A program made the translations under genes and the position numbers. DNA of 30,767 nucleotides from Stramenopiles sp. TOSAG23-2 (Eukaryota; Sar). The stretch is taken from contig LT649379.1 in assembly GCA_900128395.1 (NCBI GenBank), positions 1 to 30,767 on the forward strand. The letters run 5' to 3'. Below the pieces are notes generated by a model. It was given only the letters and a program-made list of their open reading frames with translations, was not told the DNA's origin and made no database searches. Of this stretch, positions 8,006-17,200 are shown piece by piece (within the stretch, counting starts at the first letter, position 1; each line of letters starts with the position of its first letter).

Positions 8006-9676
8006 ATGAAAATTATTGTGATCATATTATTGGTAATAATAATAACAACATCGTTTTTTCATGTAAAAGCAACAATGTTAAAAGAGAATCAGGATAATGT
8101 TATAAAGATTATATTACAAAATGTAGAGGCAACGTTAGATTTTAGTGTATTATTGGATAATATATTAAGTATGCAAAATAATATTATAATCTTTCAAGGT
8201 ATGAAACCTAAATTTATTCAGGATTTAAAAGCTAATAAAGAATATAAGAACATATATAATATATATCAAGTTGGACAAATTGCTATATTGAATCATAAAG
8301 AGACGATAATATGCGAGAAAACAGTTGCATATCAAACGTTACAAAAATATGATCCTAATCAGCAACAAAACAATAAAATAGAAACATTACTTTCAACAAG
8401 TTGCCAACCATTGGATGTGGTCAATATTAATCGAGTACACAAAAAAATTAATATTTTCACTTTTAATTCGCAACCGTATAATATTACAAAGGCATATTGC
8501 AAATTATTTAGAGGGTTATTAAATAAAGAAAATATAATTGTAGCAGGGAATGTGAGAAACAATATTCAATTACAAAATGAATGTTTTAGAGATAAATTAC
8601 ATTTATTTGATGCATGGGAATTGATGAAAGATAGTGAAGGTAACACATTTGATATCGAAAATAATGACGTCGCAAAATATGTTGATGATCAGAATTCAGA
8701 TTATAATTATAATAAGAGACGAGATCGAATATATATTAAAAATTGGAATTATAATATCTTTTATATTGAAATTTTTAGCGGTAAACGGCGTCGAAAATTT
8801 ATAAAAAATGTAAAATATTATCAAAGTGCAGATTATGGATTGTTGATTGGTATTGGTGGATTACGCAAAAATATTAAAACGCAAAATCTCAAGTCATTTT
8901 GCCAAGTGCAAAAAGAAATCACAAATGCACAAAAAGAGTTACTTTGGTTGGAAGAATTTATAATCAACAATACAACATTTTTTTATGATAATGATGATGA
9001 TAATAAATTTAAAAAACAATTACCAGCATTAAAGTCATCATTCAATTTGATAAAACAATTCAAAAGCCTCTCGTTCAATTTGATAAAACATATGCAAAAA
9101 TATATTCAATATTTTAGTACTAAAAATAAGAAAGAAGATATTACTAGGGAAATGTTACATAATAGAAAGATAAAAAGCAGAAATCCATCATTACAATTAC
9201 ATGACCCAACAAGTCTCGAAGCAATTTTTGATAATAATAATAATAATAATCAGAATAATGATGTGAAAACAAGTAATCGTGATGTTCATGACAAAATAAA
9301 TACGAATCGCAACAATGATAATGATGAAAATAATGATGGTAGTATGAAAAAATTGAAGATGAAAGATCCAACAAATTTAAATGCATTATTTAATGATGAT
9401 GATAACCAAGACATTTCTTCAAAAAATGATGTGAAGAAGGATAAACAATCACAAAGAAGTACCATCAACGTCGGTAGTACAAACACAATCGTTGATAAAA
9501 GTGACAATGATGATCCGTTGATGGATAAAACTTTGAAAACATTACAAAAGCTTCGTCATAAAATATTATTAAAAAGAAACAAGAAGAAATTATTTGATAA
9601 TCAATATAATCCATTAAAGGTGAATTGGAACAAAAAACGAGATGATGAAGCTTTGAAAGCTTTAATCCGAGTATAA
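8006..9676 (+). CDS. Secreted Asn-rich protein of unknown function (556 aa)
   Basis: The first 22 residues (basic Lys at 2, then a long Ile/Val/Leu run to HVKA) form a typical signal peptide, so the mature protein should be extracellular or luminal. Residues about 30-380 look globular, with five or six dispersed cysteines and an aromatic strand cluster (RIYIKNWNYNIFYIEIFSGK). From about 385 the protein becomes a charged, Asn/Asp/Lys-rich tail. Within it a short motif, DPT[SN]L[EN]A[IL]F, occurs twice, at about 400 and 454, each followed by an Asn or Asp run, so the tail contains a 54-residue internal duplication. The C-terminal 60 residues are strongly basic. No membrane anchor follows the signal peptide. 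No family is recognised. It ends 68 bp from the convergent small gene at 9745. Confidence 0.7.
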   Translation: MKIIVIILLVIIITTSFFHVKATMLKENQDNVIKIILQNVEATLDFSVLLDNILSMQNNIIIFQGMKPKFIQDLKANKEYKNIYNIYQVGQIAILNHKETIICEKTVAYQTLQKYDPNQQQNNKIETLLSTSCQPLDVVNINRVHKKINIFTFNSQPYNITKAYCKLFRGLLNKENIIVAGNVRNNIQLQNECFRDKLHLFDAWELMKDSEGNTFDIENNDVAKYVDDQNSDYNYNKRRDRIYIKNWNYNIFYIEIFSGKRRRKFIKNVKYYQSADYGLLIGIGGLRKNIKTQNLKSFCQVQKEITNAQKELLWLEEFIINNTTFFYDNDDDNKFKKQLPALKSSFNLIKQFKSLSFNLIKHMQKYIQYFSTKNKKEDITREMLHNRKIKSRNPSLQLHDPTSLEAIFDNNNNNNQNNDVKTSNRDVHDKINTNRNNDNDENNDGSMKKLKMKDPTNLNALFNDDDNQDISSKNDVKKDKQSQRSTINVGSTNTIVDKSDNDDPLMDKTLKTLQKLRHKILLKRNKKKLFDNQYNPLKVNWNKKRDDEALKALIRV

Positions 9677-9744
9677 ATGTTTTTGAAGTACTCGTATTAG
9701 TATATATTTCTTTTTATTTTTTTTAAATAATAATTATATAAAAA

Positions 9745-10018
9745 TCATATATTTTTTTTATTGATTTTAATAAATTTATTTTCATGTATTGTTGTTGTCT
9801 CATTCGGTATTATTCCACCATGTTCTTCTTTTGCTAAATCTAAATCTGCTTTCCGTTTAATCATTAAACCTACTGTAATCACACCTTGCACCCCAATCAA
9901 TAATTTCCATTTATGTTTTGCCTATGTTATTGAGTGAACGAAATAATACGAAAGGTTAGAAAAGATGATTGAAGTAATAAATCAATATAATACTTACCAG
10001 AAATTGTGGAAAACTCAT
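9745..10018 (-). CDS. Two-exon gene for a 65-aa one-TM protein, probably organellar membrane
   Basis: Exon 1 (9998-10018) encodes MSFPQFL and ends at a GTAAGT donor. Exon 2 (9745-9921) follows a TAG acceptor in phase 0 and reads AKHKWKLLIGVQGVITVGLM, then a charged tail to a TGA at 9745-9747. The joined protein has 65 residues: a short N-terminus, a Lys/His/Trp patch at 9-13, one hydrophobic segment at about 14-28, and a hydrophilic tail with KRKADLDLAKEEHGG. This size and pattern are like those of small mitochondrial inner-membrane subunits or assembly factors, but I cannot name one. Support comes from the canonical splice sites, the branch-like CTAAC in the intron, the coding-like composition of exon 2, and the position between two well-defined genes. 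Confidence 0.65.
9922..9997 (-). other. Spliceosomal intron, 76 nt, phase 0
   Basis: On the minus strand it begins GTAAGT and ends ACATAG. A TTCTAAC element lies about 36 nt before the acceptor, followed by a pyrimidine-leaning stretch. The same donor and a CTCTAAC element occur in the intron at 29936-30037, so the two introns support each other. The intron contains in-frame stops, so the gene is missed if splicing is ignored. Confidence 0.75.
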
Positions 10019-10906
10019 TTTATTAATAATGCGTCAACAAATATTTATTTATAATATACAATATCTTTCCTTTAATTTACAATTTTTTGCACGTAGATTA
10101 ACTTAATTACTATACCGCTGGTGGTATACACGTATGTATAAAATATCAATTCTTTTACGTCATCTATTTTATACATTGCCTTTCTGACATTGTATACATA
10201 GTTTCAATATATGATTTTCTACATACAGTATTATTAATATATGCCTTGAAAAAAACTTGTTGATAAAAAACCAGAAGAGAGAACCAAGAAAACCAACACG
10301 TCGTTTTCACCTTAACCTTTTGGGTTTTTCTGTTGATGTTTTAGTTTTATTATAGTCTGCGTCGTCAGTCTTTAGTTTTAGTGTATTATACCACAGACCA
10401 CAGTCTTTACTTTTGTAAAACTTCCAAACTTTAACTTGCACGCACGCACGCACAGGGGAAAATTTAGATTACTTATAGCATAGACATATCATTGTAATAG
10501 ATTTGCTTTCTTTCTTGATCCTACAACATCATCATCATCATCATCATCATCATAATTTTTTTTTATCATTAGTCAGTCTTAGTAAAATATATTTATATCT
10601 ATGAATATTGTAAGTTTGGTATTTACAGTCATAATAACAATAGACACAAAAGGAATTAGAATAATTATTCGAAAAGTCACCTCCATTTATCCTATTCATT
10701 GTTAACATAAATTATACATAAAGTATTCTAAATATTATACTGATAAAGGTAGTAGTAGAAAGCAAAAGAATACTGAAACAAGATAAAAATAGATAGCAAT
10801 TAATTAAATGTTTTTAAAGAAAAAAGTAACTATTGATACAATGTATGTCTCTGTTTAATATTGTCGTCAATACAATTAATTGTAATATTCATTACACAGG
10901 TCCAAT
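10019..10906. other. Long 5' region of the HECT gene with microsatellites and a possible 5' UTR intron
   Basis: 888 bp lie between the divergent small gene and the HECT gene. It contains a CGCA-type tetranucleotide run near 10438-10454 and a (CAT)9 run at 10527-10553. A GTAAGT at 10610 and a TTACACAG at 10892-10899, seven bases before the HECT start codon, could bound a 290-nt intron in the 5' UTR. This is longer than the two introns seen elsewhere and has only a TTAAC-like branch, so it is a weak proposal. No other gene is seen. Confidence 0.4.
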
Positions 10907-13900
10907 ATGATTGGAGTATTTTTAAGCGCCATATCTATTATCTCCGTGCTAACGTTTTTTGGCAGCCTTGCTGCATTGTTTGCTCTTAATATGATTGGAA
11001 AATATGAAAATCAACGTCGCTATGATCATAAAGTCGAACTTATACGTCGACTAAGTGTAAGTTCGAAGAAAGCAAGACGTAGCAGTAAAGCAAGAAGTGT
11101 TATGCTTAATAGGAGACCTTCCATGAAACCTCCTACGCCAAAGTCCAAGTCCAGTCCTAAAGTGCGTGATGTCAGTCGTAGAGCAAAGTTTCGCCGTGCC
11201 TTTAAATTGTCTATTGTAATCCCAGATGATGATGAAAGTGATAACGATACTATTTTAGATTTTAATGGCAATAAGACAAACATTACTAAAATCCCGTCTC
11301 CAATACCGAAATGGTCACCTTCGTCGTTAGAAGTTGCTGTACAAAAAGTTGTAAAAAAGAATTTTGATGATATTTTTGTAAAAATTGGTTCTCCAACCAA
11401 CAGATCATTGCCTAAAAATAAAAAAACATGGCCAGGCTCACCTACCTACAGACCTCAAGGTCCAGATGGTAAAAAATGGCAATTTTTCGATGATACAGCT
11501 TATGATGATATTTTTGGAAAGAATGAACGAAAGCTGTTAAAAGATTCTTTATTTTACTCACACGAGGAAACTTTAGGAACATGGATGGTAGAAACTTTTT
11601 CAATGCAGTCACCGTATGGTATAAAATACACAACAAATTCTTTTACTATTGGGTGGGATAGCATGGTAAACAAAGACAAAGCAAGTGTAATCGAATATGA
11701 CTTGCAGTGTCGAGTTGCAAAGTTGGATAATGGCGATTTAAGTGATAGCCCACGGAATGCTGAATTTTTTGTTGATATTGATGGAAATAAAAACAATAGA
11801 GTGTACCATGATTGTTTAGAGATATTTACATCACTACCAAAAGATGCGTTCCGCAAAAATTTTAATAAATTAAAAATACAAGGATTGACTGGCTCATCGC
11901 CACCCATAGAATATAGGGTTCGTTTAAAATCATTTGCGGGATGGGGTCCATATACCAAGCCTAGCGAACCATTTAGACCATTAGCGTCGACCACATTTGC
12001 ACCTGAAACAAGGGCTATAACGTCTAGGGGTGTTGAAATCAGATGGCACCCGTTGAAAGATGTACGGTACGGTCGAACGATACGCTACACGCTTACAGGC
12101 AAGAAAGCTGGACAAAATCGATTCTCAACAATTTTTATTGGTAAAGGAACCTCATGCGTCGTTCAAGCTATTCAAAATAAAGCATTGAAACCTAATACAA
12201 CTTACGTGTTCCAACTATTAATTAGAACAGATGCTGGTGATGTATTGAGTCAAGTCTTGCCAATAACAACCCTGGCAGCACCACCAGATCCACCAGCACA
12301 ACCTACAGTTGGCATTGTTACCTCGGGATCGGTAGAATTGTCATGGACTCGACCATGCGACAACGGAGCTCAAATTGAAAAATACGTTTTATATGGGCGT
12401 AGGTCACGTTCAAACCGGTTTAAACGTCTTTTTACTGGAAATGCTCTTACTTACCACGTCGGTGGTACTGAGGGACAAGGACAGCTTGCACCAGATACTG
12501 TATATATATTTAAAGTGAAAGCATGTAATGCACATGGTGATGGTGCTACTAGCTCCACAGTTAGCGTAACGACTCTTTCTTTGACTGCATCTCCAATTAG
12601 AAGAGAAGGAAGTGGGGATGGACAAACAAGTCCGATTGCTTCGTCTCCTGTGCCAATAGGACGACGTCGTTCGTCTACAACCGATAATCGACGCGGTTCG
12701 TTTATTTCACCAAATTCACCAGCATTTAGAAATCCAGATCGTAGAAATTCCTCAACTTCTCCAACCAACACATCCATGTCAGTAACGCCAGCAAGGGTCT
12801 CGGAGCTACCAAATGGCTGGGTGGAATGTTGGGACCCGGAGCGAGAAAATTGCTATTATTATAATAGTGTGACTGGCATTACGCAATGGATGCATCCTAC
12901 GAAGGGAGATCATAAAGATCCTGAATTGCCATTTCGCAAAAAGCGATTTAAACTTTTGTATTCGTTACGAGAAAGAGATTGGCCGAAGGGTGGAAGAAAA
13001 ATTATTAAAATTACTTTACGAAGGTCTCATTTAGTACAAGATTCATTTACAACACTAGAACGATTGGGCGTTGAAAAACTAAAATTGAAAACTAAAATTG
13101 TATTTGAGAATGAAGAAGGAATTGATTCCGGTGGATTGACGAAGGATTGGTTTTTAGAACTTTCTCGTGGCTTATTTAATCCTCTATTTTGTTTATTGAA
13201 AAAGCATGAAGCAAGAGTTTACCATATAGACCCTAGATCTGGTGTAAATGAAGAGCATTTGAGATACTTTCATTTTTTCGGTAACTTCTTAGCAAAAGCA
13301 ATATATGATAGACAATTGGTTGATGTACAATTTTGTCGAGTCATATATAAGCATTTATTAGGATTGCCACCAACCATAGATGATCTGGGAGATATTGATA
13401 GCGTATACTTTACTAGTTTGAAATGGATATTAAATAATGATATTGATGATATTATATATGAGACATTTAGCGTTACTATTGATAATTTTGGTGAGAAGAA
13501 AATAATTGATTTAATTCCAAATGGAAGTAAAATTGAAGTTACAAATAAAAATAAAGAACAATATGTATCAGCAATTGTGAAATGGACCATGTGTGATGCT
13601 ATGAAAGAACAAATTGAACATCTAAAAAAAGGCTTCTATGAAATTGTACCTTTAAAGGAAATAAAAGATTTTACTCCGACGGAATTGAGTTTATTACTAA
13701 ATGGTAAGAAAGATATCAATGTCGACGAGATGGCAAATCAAACAAAATATACTGGTGGATATTCAAGATCCAGTGTACCAGTGCAATTTTTCTGGGTTGC
13801 AATGAAATCTTTCTCAAAAGAAGAACGGGGCGAATTGTTGCAATATGCAACTGGTACCAATAAGGCACCATTAGATGGATTTGATCCAGCATTTACAATA

Positions 13901-14053
13901 ACGTTAGCAGAAGGGGCAGATGTAGAAAATGCATTACCAACAGCTCATACATGTTTCAATCAACTTGTTTTGCCAGAATATAAGTCTGTCGAAACATTGA
14001 TGCAGAAATTACGGTATGCATTCAAGAATTCATCAGGATTTCAATTGACTTAA
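10907..14053 (+). CDS. Membrane-anchored HECT E3 ubiquitin ligase with FN3 and WW domains (1048 aa)
   Basis: The enzyme takes ubiquitin from an E2 onto its catalytic cysteine and transfers it to a substrate lysine. Order: a strong hydrophobic segment at about 3-29 with almost no residues before it, so a signal anchor; a basic, Ser-rich juxtamembrane region (40-105); an Asp-rich stretch (107-118). Three FN3-like beta domains follow, at about 236-357, 361-457 and 459-558 (the last has VELSWTRPCDNGAQIEKYVLYG). A Ser/Pro/Arg-rich linker leads to a WW domain at 634-665 (W638, YYY 650-652, W661, P664). The HECT domain runs from about 680 to the end, with GIDSGGLTKDWF in the N-lobe, FFGNFLAKAI, and the active-site LPTAHTCFNQLVLP with Cys at 1016, 32 residues from the C-terminus, as in the family. 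WW-HECT resembles the NEDD4 class, but no C2 domain is seen: the TM and FN3 domains stand in its place. No intron interrupts the coding region. The gene converges on the giant gene, 183 bp away. Confidence 0.95.
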   Translation: MIGVFLSAISIISVLTFFGSLAALFALNMIGKYENQRRYDHKVELIRRLSVSSKKARRSSKARSVMLNRRPSMKPPTPKSKSSPKVRDVSRRAKFRRAFKLSIVIPDDDESDNDTILDFNGNKTNITKIPSPIPKWSPSSLEVAVQKVVKKNFDDIFVKIGSPTNRSLPKNKKTWPGSPTYRPQGPDGKKWQFFDDTAYDDIFGKNERKLLKDSLFYSHEETLGTWMVETFSMQSPYGIKYTTNSFTIGWDSMVNKDKASVIEYDLQCRVAKLDNGDLSDSPRNAEFFVDIDGNKNNRVYHDCLEIFTSLPKDAFRKNFNKLKIQGLTGSSPPIEYRVRLKSFAGWGPYTKPSEPFRPLASTTFAPETRAITSRGVEIRWHPLKDVRYGRTIRYTLTGKKAGQNRFSTIFIGKGTSCVVQAIQNKALKPNTTYVFQLLIRTDAGDVLSQVLPITTLAAPPDPPAQPTVGIVTSGSVELSWTRPCDNGAQIEKYVLYGRRSRSNRFKRLFTGNALTYHVGGTEGQGQLAPDTVYIFKVKACNAHGDGATSSTVSVTTLSLTASPIRREGSGDGQTSPIASSPVPIGRRRSSTTDNRRGSFISPNSPAFRNPDRRNSSTSPTNTSMSVTPARVSELPNGWVECWDPERENCYYYNSVTGITQWMHPTKGDHKDPELPFRKKRFKLLYSLRERDWPKGGRKIIKITLRRSHLVQDSFTTLERLGVEKLKLKTKIVFENEEGIDSGGLTKDWFLELSRGLFNPLFCLLKKHEARVYHIDPRSGVNEEHLRYFHFFGNFLAKAIYDRQLVDVQFCRVIYKHLLGLPPTIDDLGDIDSVYFTSLKWILNNDIDDIIYETFSVTIDNFGEKKIIDLIPNGSKIEVTNKNKEQYVSAIVKWTMCDAMKEQIEHLKKGFYEIVPLKEIKDFTPTELSLLLNGKKDINVDEMANQTKYTGGYSRSSVPVQFFWVAMKSFSKEERGELLQYATGTNKAPLDGFDPAFTITLAEGADVENALPTAHTCFNQLVLPEYKSVETLMQKLRYAFKNSSGFQLT

Positions 14054-14236
14054 AAAGTGAAGGTAAATATGATATACGGGACGTACGAGTGTGTTCTTTT
14101 AATTTTAAAAATTACGAATCTTAATGTTCTTTTATTCTTATATATAGGCAATAATATTAAATTGATATGATATGCATATATGCCTCATATCGTAATTAAA
14201 AACACAAACTATGACACAGATATGATACAAATAATT

Positions 14237-17200
14237 TTATGCTGATTTTCCCTCTCGTATAATATCCTCCTCTAGCATATTCTGTATACGCAGCATTTCG
14301 CCCCATTTCATTATGTAGTAAAACATATGTGGTATCCAATCTTTCATTAACATTTCCGAAAGAATTATAATTAGTGGCTGTATGATAAAGAAAATGAAAA
14401 AGGAAGTCCACAAATAAGTTTTGCTCCATAGTATTTCTCTATCAAAATCAAATTTGATTCCATAAGTAAACATAAGAAAGCTACAATAAGCATGTAGCAC
14501 TATCAACAAAAACATGTAACCAAAAACTGGCAGCAAGTCTATACTTGTGTTCCTTTTTATATGGGCAATTTCCAAATACCGTACTTGGCGGGTTTTTCCT
14601 AAATAGCGCCGTACGAGAGACTGAATCGTACATGCGGCACCATCATACACAGTTTTAGTTAATTGGATCGAAGATGCAACAACTTTGCCATTATTTTCTA
14701 AAAATAGCAACTCTTTTAATAAATTTACTTTGTCTTTTTCTCCTTTTGTAACATAATCATCCTCTTCTAGATTCGTTGGTAGATATCGCATCAAAAACAG
14801 CGACAAGAATAATGATATCGCTTGTATTGTAATCATTACATATGAAATGCTTCCCATTAATTCTGTATGATCAACAAGATCAGAAATAATATAAGAATAA
14901 CAACCATCTCCTCTATATAACACAGTCGAATTATTATATTTGCATTCTTCGACAGGATAATCTAATTTATCACCAAAACCGCAGCATTCACCATCATTTT
15001 GAATTTTTGCAAGATCATCAGATGTACCGTCATTTTTAGCTGCATCTATCCATATTGTACGTATGTCATCCCAGTTACTTTTGCTTAAAGCTTTCACGTT
15101 TACAATTTCCATATTGTACGAAGCTAATACGACTAGAAGAAGCAACATTACACTTGGAAAAATAAATAAGATTTTACCGGATGTAAATTTGAGTAAATAA
15201 ATGCCAAAACTTGCTCCATTTGCTACAAAAAAGCCTAATATAAGACTTGCGGATGCATAAGGGGTTAAAAATATGTATTGGTAACTGTATAAACTATATA
15301 CGAGAAGAGCAAACGATATCGAAGTTAACAAACTTTGTAACAACAAAATTACCGTTTTAATATTTTGTGGAAATGCAGGCAAGAAAAATTTTTCATTAAT
15401 CGTTTCTTGTGCCTTCAAGATATTATAATAATGGGCTTCAAATATTCTTCGCCTCAGTCGAACACTGTATCCACGCCACATGGCCTGTACTGTTGTGGCA
15501 CAATTATAAATTTCTCTCGACAATGGTGTACTTCCATGCATGATAGCATCAACGACATAACGTTCATAGGAATGTGTTGTGCCATGCAAGGGATTATTTG
15601 CATCGCCACTTTTTAAACGTCGCTTCGCAACATCTTTTCTGGTTGCATATTTTAATGCTCGAATATGCAAGACTTCAAAGTTTCTCCATCGTTTTGCTGA
15701 CGATGGCCCTGCTTTGTATAATGATAACCCTTGTATTAGATCATATGAAGTTGCTAATCTTCGATGTACTTTGGACGAACCGAAAAGAAGATAACGAATC
15801 ATTTTAAAAACAATCTCCCAGACAAAAGTGGCAGATCCACTTGACACATTTATAACCCGACCAAAATTTGAACGGGTTGTCGATATGTGATTTTTCACTG
15901 ACATCAAAACATAAATAGCAATTACAGCAGCAATAGTTGTATTGATGATTGGTACATGTGGATCTAAGTTTGTATAAGAGACTCCTGGATCTATGGTTTT
16001 AGTTTCAATTGTCCCTATTGTATATGCTGACAAGCACATTATTAAAAAAGCGGCTCCAGTAAAAGTCATTAAACTTAATATACTTAACGCTCGTCTCATA
16101 ATAAGATCGTTAATACATGCGAATAACAGATGATTCGTCTTAAATCCATGCTTCACGCGTTTACAAAAATTAACAGGTGTACGATTATAAAGATACACCA
16201 ATGGCCTCCTCTGTGCTACCTTTGTTGACCCAAACAGAAGAAAGGACTTTAGATCTCTATGACTTGTCATTTTGTATGATTTTCTTGTTATGTATATTGC
16301 AGCAACGCAAGTCAATACTAACAATCCGCTATAAACTATCATGACTATTGTTGTATCCCAATTAAAAGTGTCATATGTGTAAAGTCCTATTTTGATATCT
16401 CCGACGTATTTTTTAAATGTTGGTGTCGATGGAATAATTCTGCTCATCAGTGCAAACTGCGACAAATGAGTTGACTGACAAATGTATGTATTACCAGCAG
16501 CTGATTTACCCTCTGTAAATATACCATCTACCACCCAAGCTTTTTCCTTGTTGTCCCAATACGAACATAAGGCCTTTTCATCTTTAACTGTTCCATTAAA
16601 TAATGGACTTACTGGTATACTCAATGTTACAGGAACTTGGAGCTCCTTCCATTCCACTGCACCACTATCGACTTTATCACCATCAAAAATTTCAATTGAA
16701 ACAATAGCATTACCTACACTGTTTCGATAATGTAAATTAAGTGCAGCAGCACATATATCTATTTTATTCAAAGACATGGCATAGGTACTAGTATCAATAT
16801 TTATCGAAGCAGCCTCGACGCTGCCTAAGTTTCTGTCTAAATTAATATTATACGATCCACCAAAAGCTTCCCTTTTTGCCCACATGGTTATGTCATCAGA
16901 TTTTAAAGTCAAATGGAATTCTCCTGATACGTGATGATTCAACAGAGCCCTTGATACGGATGCTGTGAGATTCAAAATTAATCCAGCTACGTGCGATCGA
17001 TCTCCTAAATATCCTGAGTGACTTTTATTCGACAGAATATCTGCGTTTCTTCCAGGAAGCTTTGCGCTAGTAACAATAGTTTGCAACGTTTTTACAACAA
17101 TTGGTGCTGCGTCTATAACACTGATGAATTCACGTGGTGCAAATAAATTATGTAAATGTGATATCCCGTCATCAACAATACTCAAATCTATTTCGGATGG

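Noticed and set aside
9144-9507. Minus-strand frames rich in His, Tyr and Ser opposite the secreted Asn-rich gene
   Set aside because: They are antisense readings of GAT/AAT codon runs in the Asn/Asp-rich tail.
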